The translations under genes and the position numbers were made by a program. 64,000 bases of DNA from Uloborus plumipes (lineage: Eukaryota > Arthropoda > Arachnida > Araneae > Uloboridae): positions 310,001 through 374,000 of the forward strand of contig JAXGGA010000071.1 in assembly GCA_038373865.1 (NCBI GenBank). Direction: 5' to 3'. Within the stretch, counting starts at the first letter, position 1, and every line of letters starts with the position of its first letter. Under the pieces are notes generated by a model, which had not been told where the DNA came from, did no database searches, and worked only from the letters and a program-made list of their open reading frames with translations. This document shows positions 35,601-47,600 of the stretch, one piece after another.

Positions 35601-38600
35601 CGTCTTCTTTTCTTGGCGAGCTTCGCAATTCCTTCGTACGTGGCCCTCACCGCCACATTTCCAGCACTTCAGTGTTTGTCTACCTTGGTCTTTGCGAGCC
35701 GCAATCTTCTTCAGGGTCCCCGACATCTCTTTCATTTGTCGCTCAAGTTCCGAGAGACGAGTTAAGTTCGAATCCTGGGCGCTCACTTCCACGGCCCTGA
35801 TTGAATGGCGATCCTTGCGGGATGTTTGCTGCGCAGCCTCGAACTTCATTGCGTAGACCAGACCGGACTTAAGAGCTTTAATGTCCGCCATCCGGAGAGC
35901 CGTCTGAATTTCTAAACTTCGCACTCCGTCTATGAAGTAGTTCAGGGCCAGGCTATCGCGAATATCCGAAGGACAGTTCGAGAAGGCAAGATGGGAAAGC
36001 CTCTCAACGTCTGCTGCAAAAGCTTGCAAAGTCTCTCCGGCCCTCTGGAGTCGGGATTTCAGCTGGAGTTGGCTGAATTCTTTTTGGCATGCTTCGCCAA
36101 AGCGAAGCTCCAAGGCCGATGATAAGGCTTCGAAGTCACAGAGCTTGTCCTCCGGGAAGGTCTGTAGTATTTCAGCTGCATCCCCTCTCAGCGAGGCTGC
36201 AAGGTGACAGGCTTTCGTGGAAGAGTCCCAGGAGTTGGCTTCTGCAACGATGAGGAACTGCTTCTTGTAAATATTCCACGAGGTCTTCCCGTCAAATGTA
36301 GCCAGTTTAATGGATGGACGAGAAGTCCCAGCTGCAGCTACACAGTCACTTGAGTTGTTGTAGGATGCTGATAACTTTGATTCAAGTTCTTTAATTTTCT
36401 TTTCCACGTGGTTCTCTACTGTGGTGATTCGATTCTCAACACCGTCTGAGTTGTTGCAGGATGCTGATAACTTTGATTCAAGTTCTTTAATTTTCTTTTC
36501 CACATGGTTTTCTACTGTGGTGATTCGATTCTCAACGCTGTCAACTTTTTCTTCTATAGCCTCCACTTTATTTTCCATATTGGCAAATTTATTTTCCACC
36601 AAACTTTTCATCGACGTTAGATCGCTCTTAATTTCTTCTTGACTTGAAGTTATGCTAGCGGTTAAATCACTCTTTAATTGTTCTTGATTAGTAGCCAGAG
36701 TCGCCATATCATTCTTGATTTCTTCTTGACTTGAAGTTATGCTAGCGGTTATATCATTTTTTAATTGTTCTTGATTCGCAGTCATGTCACTTTTAACAGC
36801 GTTGATCGCATCAAGGAGTTTTATTAGTTGTTCCTCCATTGCTCGAGTAATCACCATAAAATTCCGAAGTCAAAAAGTCCTTAGGAAGAAAAGTCCGAAT
36901 TCACAGGTAATTCCAAGAAAGTCCTTGAAGATGCCCCACTTTGGGCGCCAAAATTGTAACGAGTCCGTAGCACCTTCAACTTTCTTTAAATGAACATTCC
37001 AATCTTGAGGAAGTAACTATAAATTTATTTACAAGTATGTACACTATTTACAAAAGGAGCAGGAAACAATTGCTAAACATCCAGCAATTAGGTAGCAAAA
37101 CAGTACACTGTACTCTCAACAGTAATTCAGCACCACGTATCTAACGTGAACAGTAATTAAGCAATTACAAAAGCAAAACATCGCCCAAGCGAATAGCGAA
37201 TAAAACGAGTCACCAGAATCAAATCTGAAAACAACTCACTGACTTGTGTTCAAGGCCAGATATTTATACACGGAAAGAAATTACGACAATATTCGAGAAA
37301 AACCTGGAATATTTTGTTTCATTCATAACTTTGGACAATCCATTCACAAATTCTAGCGATAAGAAAAAAACCACGCGAAAATGTCTTCACGCTTATTAAA
37401 GTTAGGGCAAGTGTAAAAACTGCAAAGTGTTTCAGGGCCGGTATACAGATGATAAAAGTGATATCTTCAGATACATTTGCAACATGACGTCAGATAAAAC
37501 CAAAACTAATGAAAATGATGCAAGGCAGGAAAAACAACAACTATTTACAAGATTTGTAACAATACTTAAAAAGTTATACTTTATTGCTTCATTTGAACTA
37601 GTATGGTCGGCAAAATTAGCAACGAGATTTTTTTAAGCTATCCCGCTTCCTTATTATTTCCACTTGTCTATTGAATGGTCCTTTTTGAGATCCACCGTGT
37701 TCTACTCAGATGCTCCTCCTGGTGCGGTGGCGAAAATCTAATGCATTTCACCCATGTTCCCAGATTTGACTTATATTATACACGACTATTTATGCCCAAC
37801 CCTCTCGACAGTACACAAGCATATTTTTACAAAAACAGCATCCAACTAACAACATTCAGCATCAAACTCTCGGTATTAATTTAAATTTCATCATCCAGAT
37901 ATAAGATTAAAAGTTTCGTAACTATGATAACGATAGGAGCCATTTGCAGAAACAAGAAATCCAGAGAGTAGGGTACGATCACAAGTCGTGATTGCGAAAA
38001 ACATAATTTGAAATCAAGTCAAAATTCAAATCAATGCGAGGGGCTGGATACAGGATGGTTGCAATGATTAGCACTCAATCACTTGGCTCAGAGGGGAACT
38101 CTTTTCTCATCTCGCTCAAATATATTGTCTTTTTTATAGGTAGATACGAACCACCTCTTGAGTATGGTACGCCTTAACTAAATATGGTATGACCGTTACA
38201 AAATTTGAAATTTAATACTTTTTTATAATACATTTGTATGACCTTAATTTGTTACCATTTTGCTTAAACTGACGTTCACTCTGTCAAATTTTATTCAACA
38301 TTTCAGTTCTATGCTGTTGTTCTGCTTTGTTATTAGTTAAAATTGCGAGTATACGGTCTTAGAGAGAACTTTTTAGACATCACATTTTCGACCTTTTTAG
38401 TACTAAATGAAATCGCCAAACATTGCCACGGTTGGTGACATTTGGAACTTTTCTAACCGAATATAGATGATAATAGATTTTTCTACAACTGTCCAGTTTT
38501 TTTCGATTGAAAAGCAAAGGAGGATAAAACCTTTAACATTATTTCTTTATTTAAATATGCATTTTTAATTTCATCTGCATTTGTAATATTAAATATAATC

Positions 38601-41600
38601 AAGATACATTTAGTTAACTGAATTATTATTCAAAAAACAGTATGTACATATTTTTGTTTGAATATTCATTAACTGTTGTGATACTTTTCCCCTATCATGG
38701 TCATGGAGGGTACTCTTAACTTAAGTAAATGGGGGTATCAAAACATGCTCTGTTAAATGTATCATTTAGAGAAACAGTCTACAAAAATTAACTGATTCTG
38801 CTTCTTAATCTATATCAACCCTATGTACACAAAATGAGCTAAATTTTATTAAAAGAAATTTAATTCTTTTTACTCCCATCTTCCCCCACTTGATCCTACT
38901 TAATTCATCAATAAGTTTAGTTCAAAAAAGAAAAAATGACTACAAAGTAAATTAAGCAGCAGATTTCATAAGTGTATTTTATAAAGTTAATACCTTTTAA
39001 ACATAATGATTTTTACTCTTTTTGATCACATCTATCACACCAACCATATCTCTCTTTTTGTATTCCTTGGCATTGATGGTAATGCTCCTTCTTTTTAAAC
39101 TTCATGTAACAATTTACAAAGGAAAAATTTTTCATTTTCAAACTGCTGTAAAAATTGCTTTTATCCGAAGTTCTCTCAGAAATTTAGTCTTAAAAAAGTA
39201 AAAGAATTTCCACAGGAAGATATAATCAAACATCCATTCAGCACCAAAAAACCTTGGGACAAAACATTATACTCAAAGATAGTGAGAGACAGACACTTTT
39301 CTTTTTGGGCGATCGATCGGATGGAAATCAATGATTGATGCCACTGTTACATCAAAGAATGAGAGAGAAAATGTGCTTTTTCGGAGGTTATTTTTAATTT
39401 TTGTTTTCTCGTAGAATGTTACCTTCATTTATCAAACATTAAGAACAAGTCAATATCGACTTTTTCAATGTTGCTGCTATAGCTCTTTATAAGTGATTAG
39501 AACAATAGCTTAATGCATCGATATATTTTTTCCAGAAGTTTTAATATCCCTTACCTGGTCATATTTTTAAGTACATTTGTTTTATAAGAATCTTGTTTCA
39601 TCTGACAAAATATAAAACCTGAATACTGAATAAAAAAATTCCGTAACTCTCATAAGGTTTTAGCCTTTAGTATGGCTAGTGTTTAGTGTTGCTAATTTTA
39701 CGAAACAAAGTGAAGTACGAAAAATATATGCTGCCTGGAAACAAAATATATATATGCCTACAGAGGGCTGCCTTGTCTTTTAAAAGACAAGGTAGCCCTC
39801 TGTTGCAAATCTCAAAAAAAAAGATCTATTTAAACACTGAAGGACTCAAAAAGAAATCTAATAAAAATTTAAAATCATAAATATACAAGTGGGAAAATGC
39901 GGCAATTGTTTTAATATAGTTAATTGCTCCGTTTGCTTAGCCATTAATGTGTGGTATGCCAACTTAAGTCCCTTGCTTTAGCAAATTCTTAACTTAAGCG
40001 ACCGCTTTGAGGTTGAGAGTAACGTTTTCAACTCTTAACTTCGGAGCAGCTGCTGCTGTATTCGAAAAACAAAAACTGTGTCAATGCATTGTTTAATAGT
40101 CATGTACTATTGAATAAGACCATCTACCACGTCACATGGTGGAACACTGCAGAGTTAGCATTCCTGTCTTGAAAACGTAACGAAATAAGAAAAAAAAGTT
40201 TTACAAAGTTGTACAGCATCAGCGATGTAGTACGAAAAGACTCAACATTGAAAAAATTGTAGAACAGTTGAAACGTGCATTTGTTTTTGCGTGGCTTTCT
40301 ACACTATAACGTGAGAAAACAATCTGAGAAAGAATAAAGCAACTATCTACTAGGAGGTAGCATAACTAGCTATTATACCTCTCTTTGACACTGCGGTGTC
40401 GTGTTTAAACTGTCAAATTGCTTATTTTACAGTAATAAACTGTCAAACTGCTTATTTTCAGGGGCGGCCCTAGCAGTTTTGCCGCCCCGGACAAAAAGGC
40501 AAAATGCCGCCCCTCTTACAGTTTGAAAAGAAATAAATTGCTTATGAATACAACTCAATAAATAGGTGCTGTGAATTAAAAACAGTGTGACAAAATAAAA
40601 TCCTATATTCAGGGTCAGATTTAAACCGAATATCGCCCTAAGCTATTTTAGATATAGGGCCCCTTTTGTAGTCCCTAAAACTTTGTTGTAGACAAAACAG
40701 GCTATTTTTGTCCTTTATTTTCGCTGTTTCAAAAGCACTTGCCCCCCTCCCCTTTTTTTTGCACTTCATACTGTCTTTATTTATTTTTACTTCATTCATT
40801 TCTATTGATCTTGGAGACGGATGAGTATGAGGAGAATGATGCAGTGACTATTTTTTATAAAGTATAGAATAGTTGGAAATTCAGGGGTAGGGAGTTTCTC
40901 TCTCGGGAAAAATTTGGAAAATAAATCTAAAATTCTGCATTTTGAGGTTTTATAAAGGGTAACTAAGACAACAAAAATAACAGGAGAAAAATAGTCAAAC
41001 AACACCTTTTAAAGGTTATATATTCTTTTGCAAATTAAAATCAATTAAAATAAGAATTGCTTGTGCTTGTGGTTCTATACATCGGTGACAAACAAGGAAA
41101 AAGAGCTTGGGAGGAAAAAAGAAAACCGACATTGGCTTTCGATATAAAACTAGTGTTGGACCGTCGCGTCGCTCCAATCTACCGACTAACATAACACTGA
41201 ATTAAATGTAAAATGATCAATAGAAATAAAATGCATTGAATGATTTAAAGGAAATGGTGTGAATATTAAAAAAAAGAAGAGTAACATCTCGGCCATAAGG
41301 GCAATTGATTCTTAATGCATTTGATAAAAAATAAAGTTGCAGCACTTTTCAAAGAGTTTCAAAGATTTATTTAATTGTTTTCAAGAAATCTAGAACAATT
41401 ATATTTAAGGCACTTTATTTGCACTTTGTAGCCTCTGGCATTTTAATACTGAATTGCTTAGTTTCACAGATTGCACTAAATTTGTAAGAAATATCTGTTT
41501 TAAGTTAAAAAGTATATACTAAAGATTTCTCTCAACATTGTTTTTTTCCATAGGTTTTTGTAAGTATTAAAAATATATAATGCGTCCTAAATTTTTATAT

Positions 41601-44600
41601 ACAATCAATCATCTAAATTTTGTAAAATTATCATTTAAAAAACACTTGTAGCTGATGCACACTTACATGATAACTTGATGAGAGATTACAGTGGCGTATA
41701 TAGGTTTTTATTTCGGAGGGGGCCCATATAATCAAGCTTAGCCCCCCCCCGCCCCCCCCCCCCAGTTTTTTTTTTCGCTATTACTGTAAAACAAGTAGAA
41801 ATTTTCAAATTGAATTAAAATATTGTAATTTTTGGAAAATATAGAAAATTACGAAGTTTTAAAATTCCCTTCATTACTTTTTTCATAATTAAAATTATTT
41901 ATGCTACCTTTTTTCAAAATTGAAACCTTAACCCTACACTGCATGATTTTTTATTTTTCGTAGAAAAAAATATATGTGTTTGTCAATGTAATAAGAAAAC
42001 ATGGAAAAATATTTAAAAAAATTTAACTCTAAATTTTCACCCCTTTCTAATTAAAAATAGTTTCGTTGCCAAATGGCTACACCATGCATTCAACAGATAA
42101 AAATGATTGTAAATGATAGTCTTGAAATTAGTTCTTTTTTGTAAAAAAATAGAGGAATTGAACATTTGGTACACTGTACTCTTGTAATCCTTTACATTTT
42201 GACATTTTACATTATTTTTTATATGTACTTGTACTTTCCGATGATCAATTCTGTCAAATCTGATGTCTTTTGGAGGCTCTCTCGCGCAAGCTTTCTTTCT
42301 TTTCTCTTTTTTTTTTTTTGGTTTGTAACTAGTTCCTCTGTAGCTCATGGTCTCTTTTTAATACGCTTTTATTAATTTCACATGTGGGTTTGTTTGTATG
42401 TATGTATGTATGTATGTAACTCTGAATAAAAGATAAAATTTACGTTCTTTGCGAATATAAAAGTAATATATTTAATATTATTTTTAATACTAAAGGCTAA
42501 ACTGTATTGCATATTGATGTATTATAAGTATATGTAAACTTAAGTGCGGATATTTAGTAGTTTTGAAAATCAGAGGGAAACCCGTGATGATCACAGCGCA
42601 TTCCAATGTAAAAGCGTATTTTTTAGTTTTTTTTTTTTCAAAACTATATTTTAAAATTATTAATGACTTTACTTGTCCGTGTAAGCACAACGTTTGTGCT
42701 AACTGAAATCTAAAGTGAACACGTTTTAAAGGCTTTTCCCTATTGATTTTTCGTTTGTTCACTCTGTTGAACATCAACTAAGCATTGATAATTGCGAGGT
42801 CTTATAAACGGTAGAACAGCCGAAAGTACCACTTTTGGGTCCGCATGATTATATTATACCTTCCAAAAAGAGAAAGAAGCTAGCGCGAAACATAAACAAA
42901 GCACATACTTCATGAATTGTAGAGATGAATCGAAGTGTTCTCTGGATGCTTACTGCATAATGTTGCCAAATGGCTACAGACGTGTATTATGTCCTAGATT
43001 TTTTCCAAATAATTATTTTGATGTAAAACGCATCTTAAACGAAAGATAAATGTTTATTTTATTCATGTTATTTTTTTAAAAGACGAAGAAAAATATTTAA
43101 TTGTAAAAAATAATTTCAAAACATGGTAGTTTGAGTGATTTTAAAAGCTATCCATTTGGATTCATTTAAGAGCATGTAACAGACCAGTGCTGCAATGCAT
43201 GGAGGATAAATGGTGATAATTGCTTTAAATATACCCAATACTTGCTTTTTATGCATTGAGTTGACTTATGACTACATTCTGCTGTTCATAAGGAGGACAA
43301 ATTGTCCATGTAGCCAATTGGCAACACCATGCAGTGTAGGGTTAAGCCATCTTTACTTTAGACCATCTTTGGTAGTAACGTTAGCAAGGACTCTCTCCCG
43401 AAATGTTTCGAAATTAATGTTTTAAAAACATTTTTATTTAGGTTATCTTTAACACTGTCAAGAGAAAAGGCAGGATTCGGGCGCTGTGCCCCGAAACTTT
43501 GCGGCATTGAAGCTTCAAAAATGCAATTTTAAGCTCTATTTTTTGAAACTGAAGGTTCAAAATTTTACTTTTAGCAGAGGTGCCCATTACGCCCAAGAGC
43601 AAAAACTTATCATCAAAGAATTCCACGAAGATCCCTCTAAAAACGAGAGCCACACGTGAAAAAAAAAGAAAACAAAAACTTTTAAAAACGCCCCTTAAAA
43701 ATAATTCAATAGCGCCGCTTACGCCATGATTCTTGATAGGAACAACTGCTTTTAGGCTTTGTCCAGAGCCGGATTAACGTTTATTTACGCCCTAGGCCAA
43801 GCTTTAATTTTGCGCCCCCTCGGCCGAACTATCTCAAACTTATGTCCCCCACCCCGTGCGCCTCCATATCAGTAACTAAACCAATTCTTAATTTTCGTTT
43901 TTACTTCTATGTACACAAATAATGCGTAATTGCATACTACAGAATTCTGATAATTTATCATATAAGAAGAAATAAATATTTTCAGTGGCATTTGCGTAAC
44001 ACTCTCAGTCCAATTTATTGCTAGAAAGGAATTTGAAATTAATAATGAAAGAATGGAAAATTAAGTCACCCTTTTTATAACAAAAACGAAAATGTAAAAC
44101 TTACCTCAGAACTTTTTAATCTCTTTCAGTTTCTTTATTTCTTCAAGATGAATCTTCTCGTTGAGAAACGTGTTGTTGGGACCCAATAAAAGAAAACGAC
44201 TGAGTGGACCTTCGAACCAATTTGTCTTTCTGTATAGTATTTTGCCTATTTCCGGTTGTAACGATAGACTTAGACCCCTCACCCTCCATAATAGCTCCAG
44301 GATAACTTTCCATGTCATCTGTGTGGACACTTGAACAAGCGACATCCTAATTGCTGGCAATCCATCAATACTGCTCGTTAGCATTCGGTCACTTTGCGAC
44401 AGATAAGGATCAACTTTCATCGGAACTTTTCAAGTCTAGAATTCTACCCACTAGTTTCCCTGAAGGTAAAACATGTGTCGCCATGTGTGGCATTGCATTT
44501 GCGGGCCTTGTTTACTTGGAAATACAGAGCCTGAAGTTATAAGTCTGATTACCTCTCATCAATTTCCCTTTTTCCGACAAACAGTCTGCTGTCACACTAA

Positions 44601-47600
44601 GAAGGGGTGATGACAAGAAAATGGCTTTACAGATAACAAACACCCTTTCTTCAGTTGAGTTTCGGGAAATTCTCCTCACTGGATGCCCCCCCCCCTTGCG
44701 GCAGGCAAGGGGATTTTGTCTTGGACCGATTCCTCTCCCACGTAACAGCCTTTTTTGTGCTCTGCGAATCAACTTGCGCGCTGCATTTCTTTATATAATA
44801 AAAAAAAAAGGGTCAACTACGTCCGCACGTCAGTTCATCAGCGGCGCTGTTGATTATTAATAAAAAAAAAACCTTATCATTGTGCGCCCCTTCGACTTGC
44901 GCCTCCTTTTTTCTTAAGGATTTTCTTTTGAGCAAACACGAACCGAACACCTACTTCTGAAAAAATCTTTCTCGATTTCGGGGGGGCCCGGGCCCCCTCT
45001 CCCCCCCTTAAATATGCCCTTGAGAGATTAATAATTTGCTTGTTATATCAGAAGTAGTAGGTAAAGTACCGTTGAAAAAGTATTGTTATGATCACTAGCT
45101 GAGCTACGTTCAAATATCTAAGAAACCCTAGGGTTTCCCAGAATCTAGTTTGAAGACCTTTGTGCTAGATCAAGCGTATTTATATAACTTGTTTCTCTCT
45201 ACATTTTTCTCTCTATATATTTTACAAAACTAGTATCGGGGGCACCCCGGTGGGAGGACACTATGACCCCCAAAAAAAATTTCATATTCGGCAAATTTCT
45301 ACTGATGTTTCGGAAAATTTGAAGACAGTGAGTCAATTTTGTAATATTACAATCATGCAAAATTTAAAATATTTTTTTCAATGATGCCTAATATCTCTTC
45401 TTAGCATATGTAAGTATCTATGCATGCACACATTTTATTATTTTTTTTCTTTTCGTTCGGTAAAATTCGGCGCTTCCTTTGATGAGTTGAGATTTTTTTC
45501 TCTCCCCAAAAAACTACATTTTACGTACCCCAGCTTTTTTCAACAATTTAAAAATCTTGAATTTTTTAAAGTTATCTGCTGTAGGTAGTTTGTTACTTCT
45601 TTTTACGTAGTAAAGGAAGTATTGTGATCGCGAAAAAAAAATTACTCAAATTTGAGTCTAAATTTTGATTTTGCTCATCCCCGAATGAAAATTCCTTAGT
45701 TTTTTTGACCTGTCAGCACGTGCATATGTACCTACCAACATATAAGCAGCCGAAAAATTTTTTTCAACCACCCCCGAGTTAATTACGACGAGTTTTCTCA
45801 TGACGTCTGTATGTACGTGTGTGCGTATGTGGGTCGCATAACTCAAAAACTATATGTCGTAGAAGCTTCTAGCTTGGGATGTAGGCTCTGAGGATAGTCT
45901 AGTTGTGCACCTCCCCTTGTGGTTGCATTTGAATGTTCCCAAGGGGGTGTTTTACCCCTTTTTTGGGGTAAATCAGTGTTAATTTCAATGCAGACTCAAG
46001 TGATATGAATTGGCGCGACCACTTGGCGATATGTCGCCAAGCTTTTGGTCGCCAAGTGTTTGACGCCAACTTGGCGACATATCGCCTAGTTGGCGACAAA
46101 TTTGGCGAAAAAATTGTTTTTTGAATTTGGGTTCAACTTGGCGCTATTGGCGATATTTTGCGAAAAATTCACTGAATGATATTAAAATCAGCAATATTTA
46201 GAAAATTAACCATTGCAAAATATTTTTTGCATTGTTTCGTGGCAGATTAGGGGAGTAAATATTTGAATTGTTACCTTGCTCACTCCAAGCACTTTTTTTA
46301 ACACTTAAGGCAACTACTAAGAAATTTACAAGTAAAAGGAAGTAGTGTGGGGTCCATACCAGATTTTTTTTTAAAATGTCTCCATTGACAATTATAGTTT
46401 CTAAGGATTTGTTTATGTTATCAATATATATTCGTTTATTTTAATACTCTATGTTGAAATAGCCGAAAATGTTGTTTTGAATGGATACATTAAAATAACA
46501 AGCTTAATCATCGTTATATTCATACCTTTCAGGATTCCGAAGTGCAAAAAAAATGATATTTGTTAAAAAAAATTTGTACGTTTCCTTACAGAAAATTTAT
46601 TTTATATGTTCGAGCCGAAATGCCGCCCCTAAAATTTGCCGCCCCGGACAGGGGTCCGGAATGTCCGCCGCTAGGGCCGCCCCTGCTTATTTTACTTTAC
46701 TAAACTAAAATTGCTAACTTTACAGTTATAAACTGTAAAATTGCTTATTTTACAGTTTATTACCGGCATTTTATCGTTTTAAACTGGAACCTCTGCTGCC
46801 AATATTATACTGTTGTTTTTTACAGTATAATGCATCTAAATTTTACGACAATTAACTGTAAAATGTCAGTAAGGAACAGTAAAATTGCTAGTTTTACAGT
46901 GTATTACTGTGCATTTTACAGTTTTAAATTGGAACCTCGGCTGCCAGTTATACTGTAAAAACAGCTGTTTATTTTTTGCAGTGCAGCAGCTCCGGAAGGT
47001 TGCAGGGCTACGAGGGACTTTATTGAGCTCACTGTATAAATCTTATTTGAAATACTGTTTTGGGAGTAGGGGGGAGTAACTCAAAGCTTTGGCAAAAAGA
47101 TCACTGCTTCTCAGTGACCTTATCAGGTTGGTGCACTTATAAAAATACAGTGAGCCAACCATTCACTGAGTCACTGAGCACCCAATATTTTAAAAATCTA
47201 CATAATAATGCATTTTGTAGTTCCACTTACCATTTTTGAAAAACTCTCGAAAGAGAACTTTTTATGTAGTTATGGGATACACCGTAAATCCAGTATGAAT
47301 TGTCATAGTAATTAAAAAGCTATTTTAGAAATGAGGAATTAATAATATTTTAATAGATGAGATATCTAAAGTATTTACAATTCTATCCTCTCATAAACAG
47401 GAGAAAAAGGAATCCAAATGAACGAATTCGGAAAATTCTATAACCCTGGTAATTTTATGAATAAATACAAACTAAACACAAATGAAACTAACGAAAACTG
47501 AAAGTATAATACTATATCAGTATGTATAGACCATACCTGTGAGAAAATGCAGATATCGATGAAAATATATTTTCCACATACGTTTTGCTACTACATGGAA

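Larger units (their letters stand above)
31212..37565 (-). mobile_element. Complete Ty3/gypsy retrotransposon, minus strand
   Basis: It spans 31216-37561 with LTRs of 604 and 607 bp, both TG...CA (on either strand TGTTACA...GTTACA). It is flanked by the 4-bp target duplication ATAC (31212-31215 and 37562-37565). The LTRs differ by two substitutions and one 3-bp indel, so the insertion is very recent. Between them are a Lys-tRNA-type primer binding site, one 1601-codon gag-pol frame and a polypurine tract. There is no env. It sits in the ~16-kb intron between M13 exons 4 and 5, in the same orientation as the gene. It has everything an autonomous gypsy element needs and may be active. Confidence 0.97.
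41689..45022. mobile_element. hAT element 2, 3.3 kb, inserted in hAT element 1
   Basis: The left end CAGTGGCGTATATAGG and the complement of the right end CAAGGGCATATTTAAGG are imperfect inverted repeats, each followed by G/C homopolymer runs. It is flanked by an 8-bp duplication AGAGATTA (41681-41688 and 45023-45030). It holds the piggyBac-like element and a third hAT terminus. No intact transposase was found. Confidence 0.9.
40459..46685. mobile_element. hAT element 1 (outer), 6.2 kb, with nested insertions
   Basis: The ends are CAGGGGCGGCCCTAGC at 40459 and its complement ending at 46685, followed inward by matching GCCGCCCCGGAC blocks. It is flanked by a perfect 8-bp target duplication CTTATTTT (40451-40458 and 46686-46693). 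About 3.3 kb of it is hAT element 2 and another ~0.8 kb is the GGCGATAT repeat. No transposase domain could be read in the remainder, so it is non-autonomous or degraded. Confidence 0.92.

Noticed and set aside
32108..36642. Plus-strand frames of 65-103 codons across the gypsy element
   Set aside because: All are shadows of the 1601-codon minus-strand gag-pol frame.
44106..44420. 104-codon minus frame in hAT element 2
   Set aside because: Could be transposase debris but no hAT motif (such as the dimerisation region) was recognised; not called as a gene.
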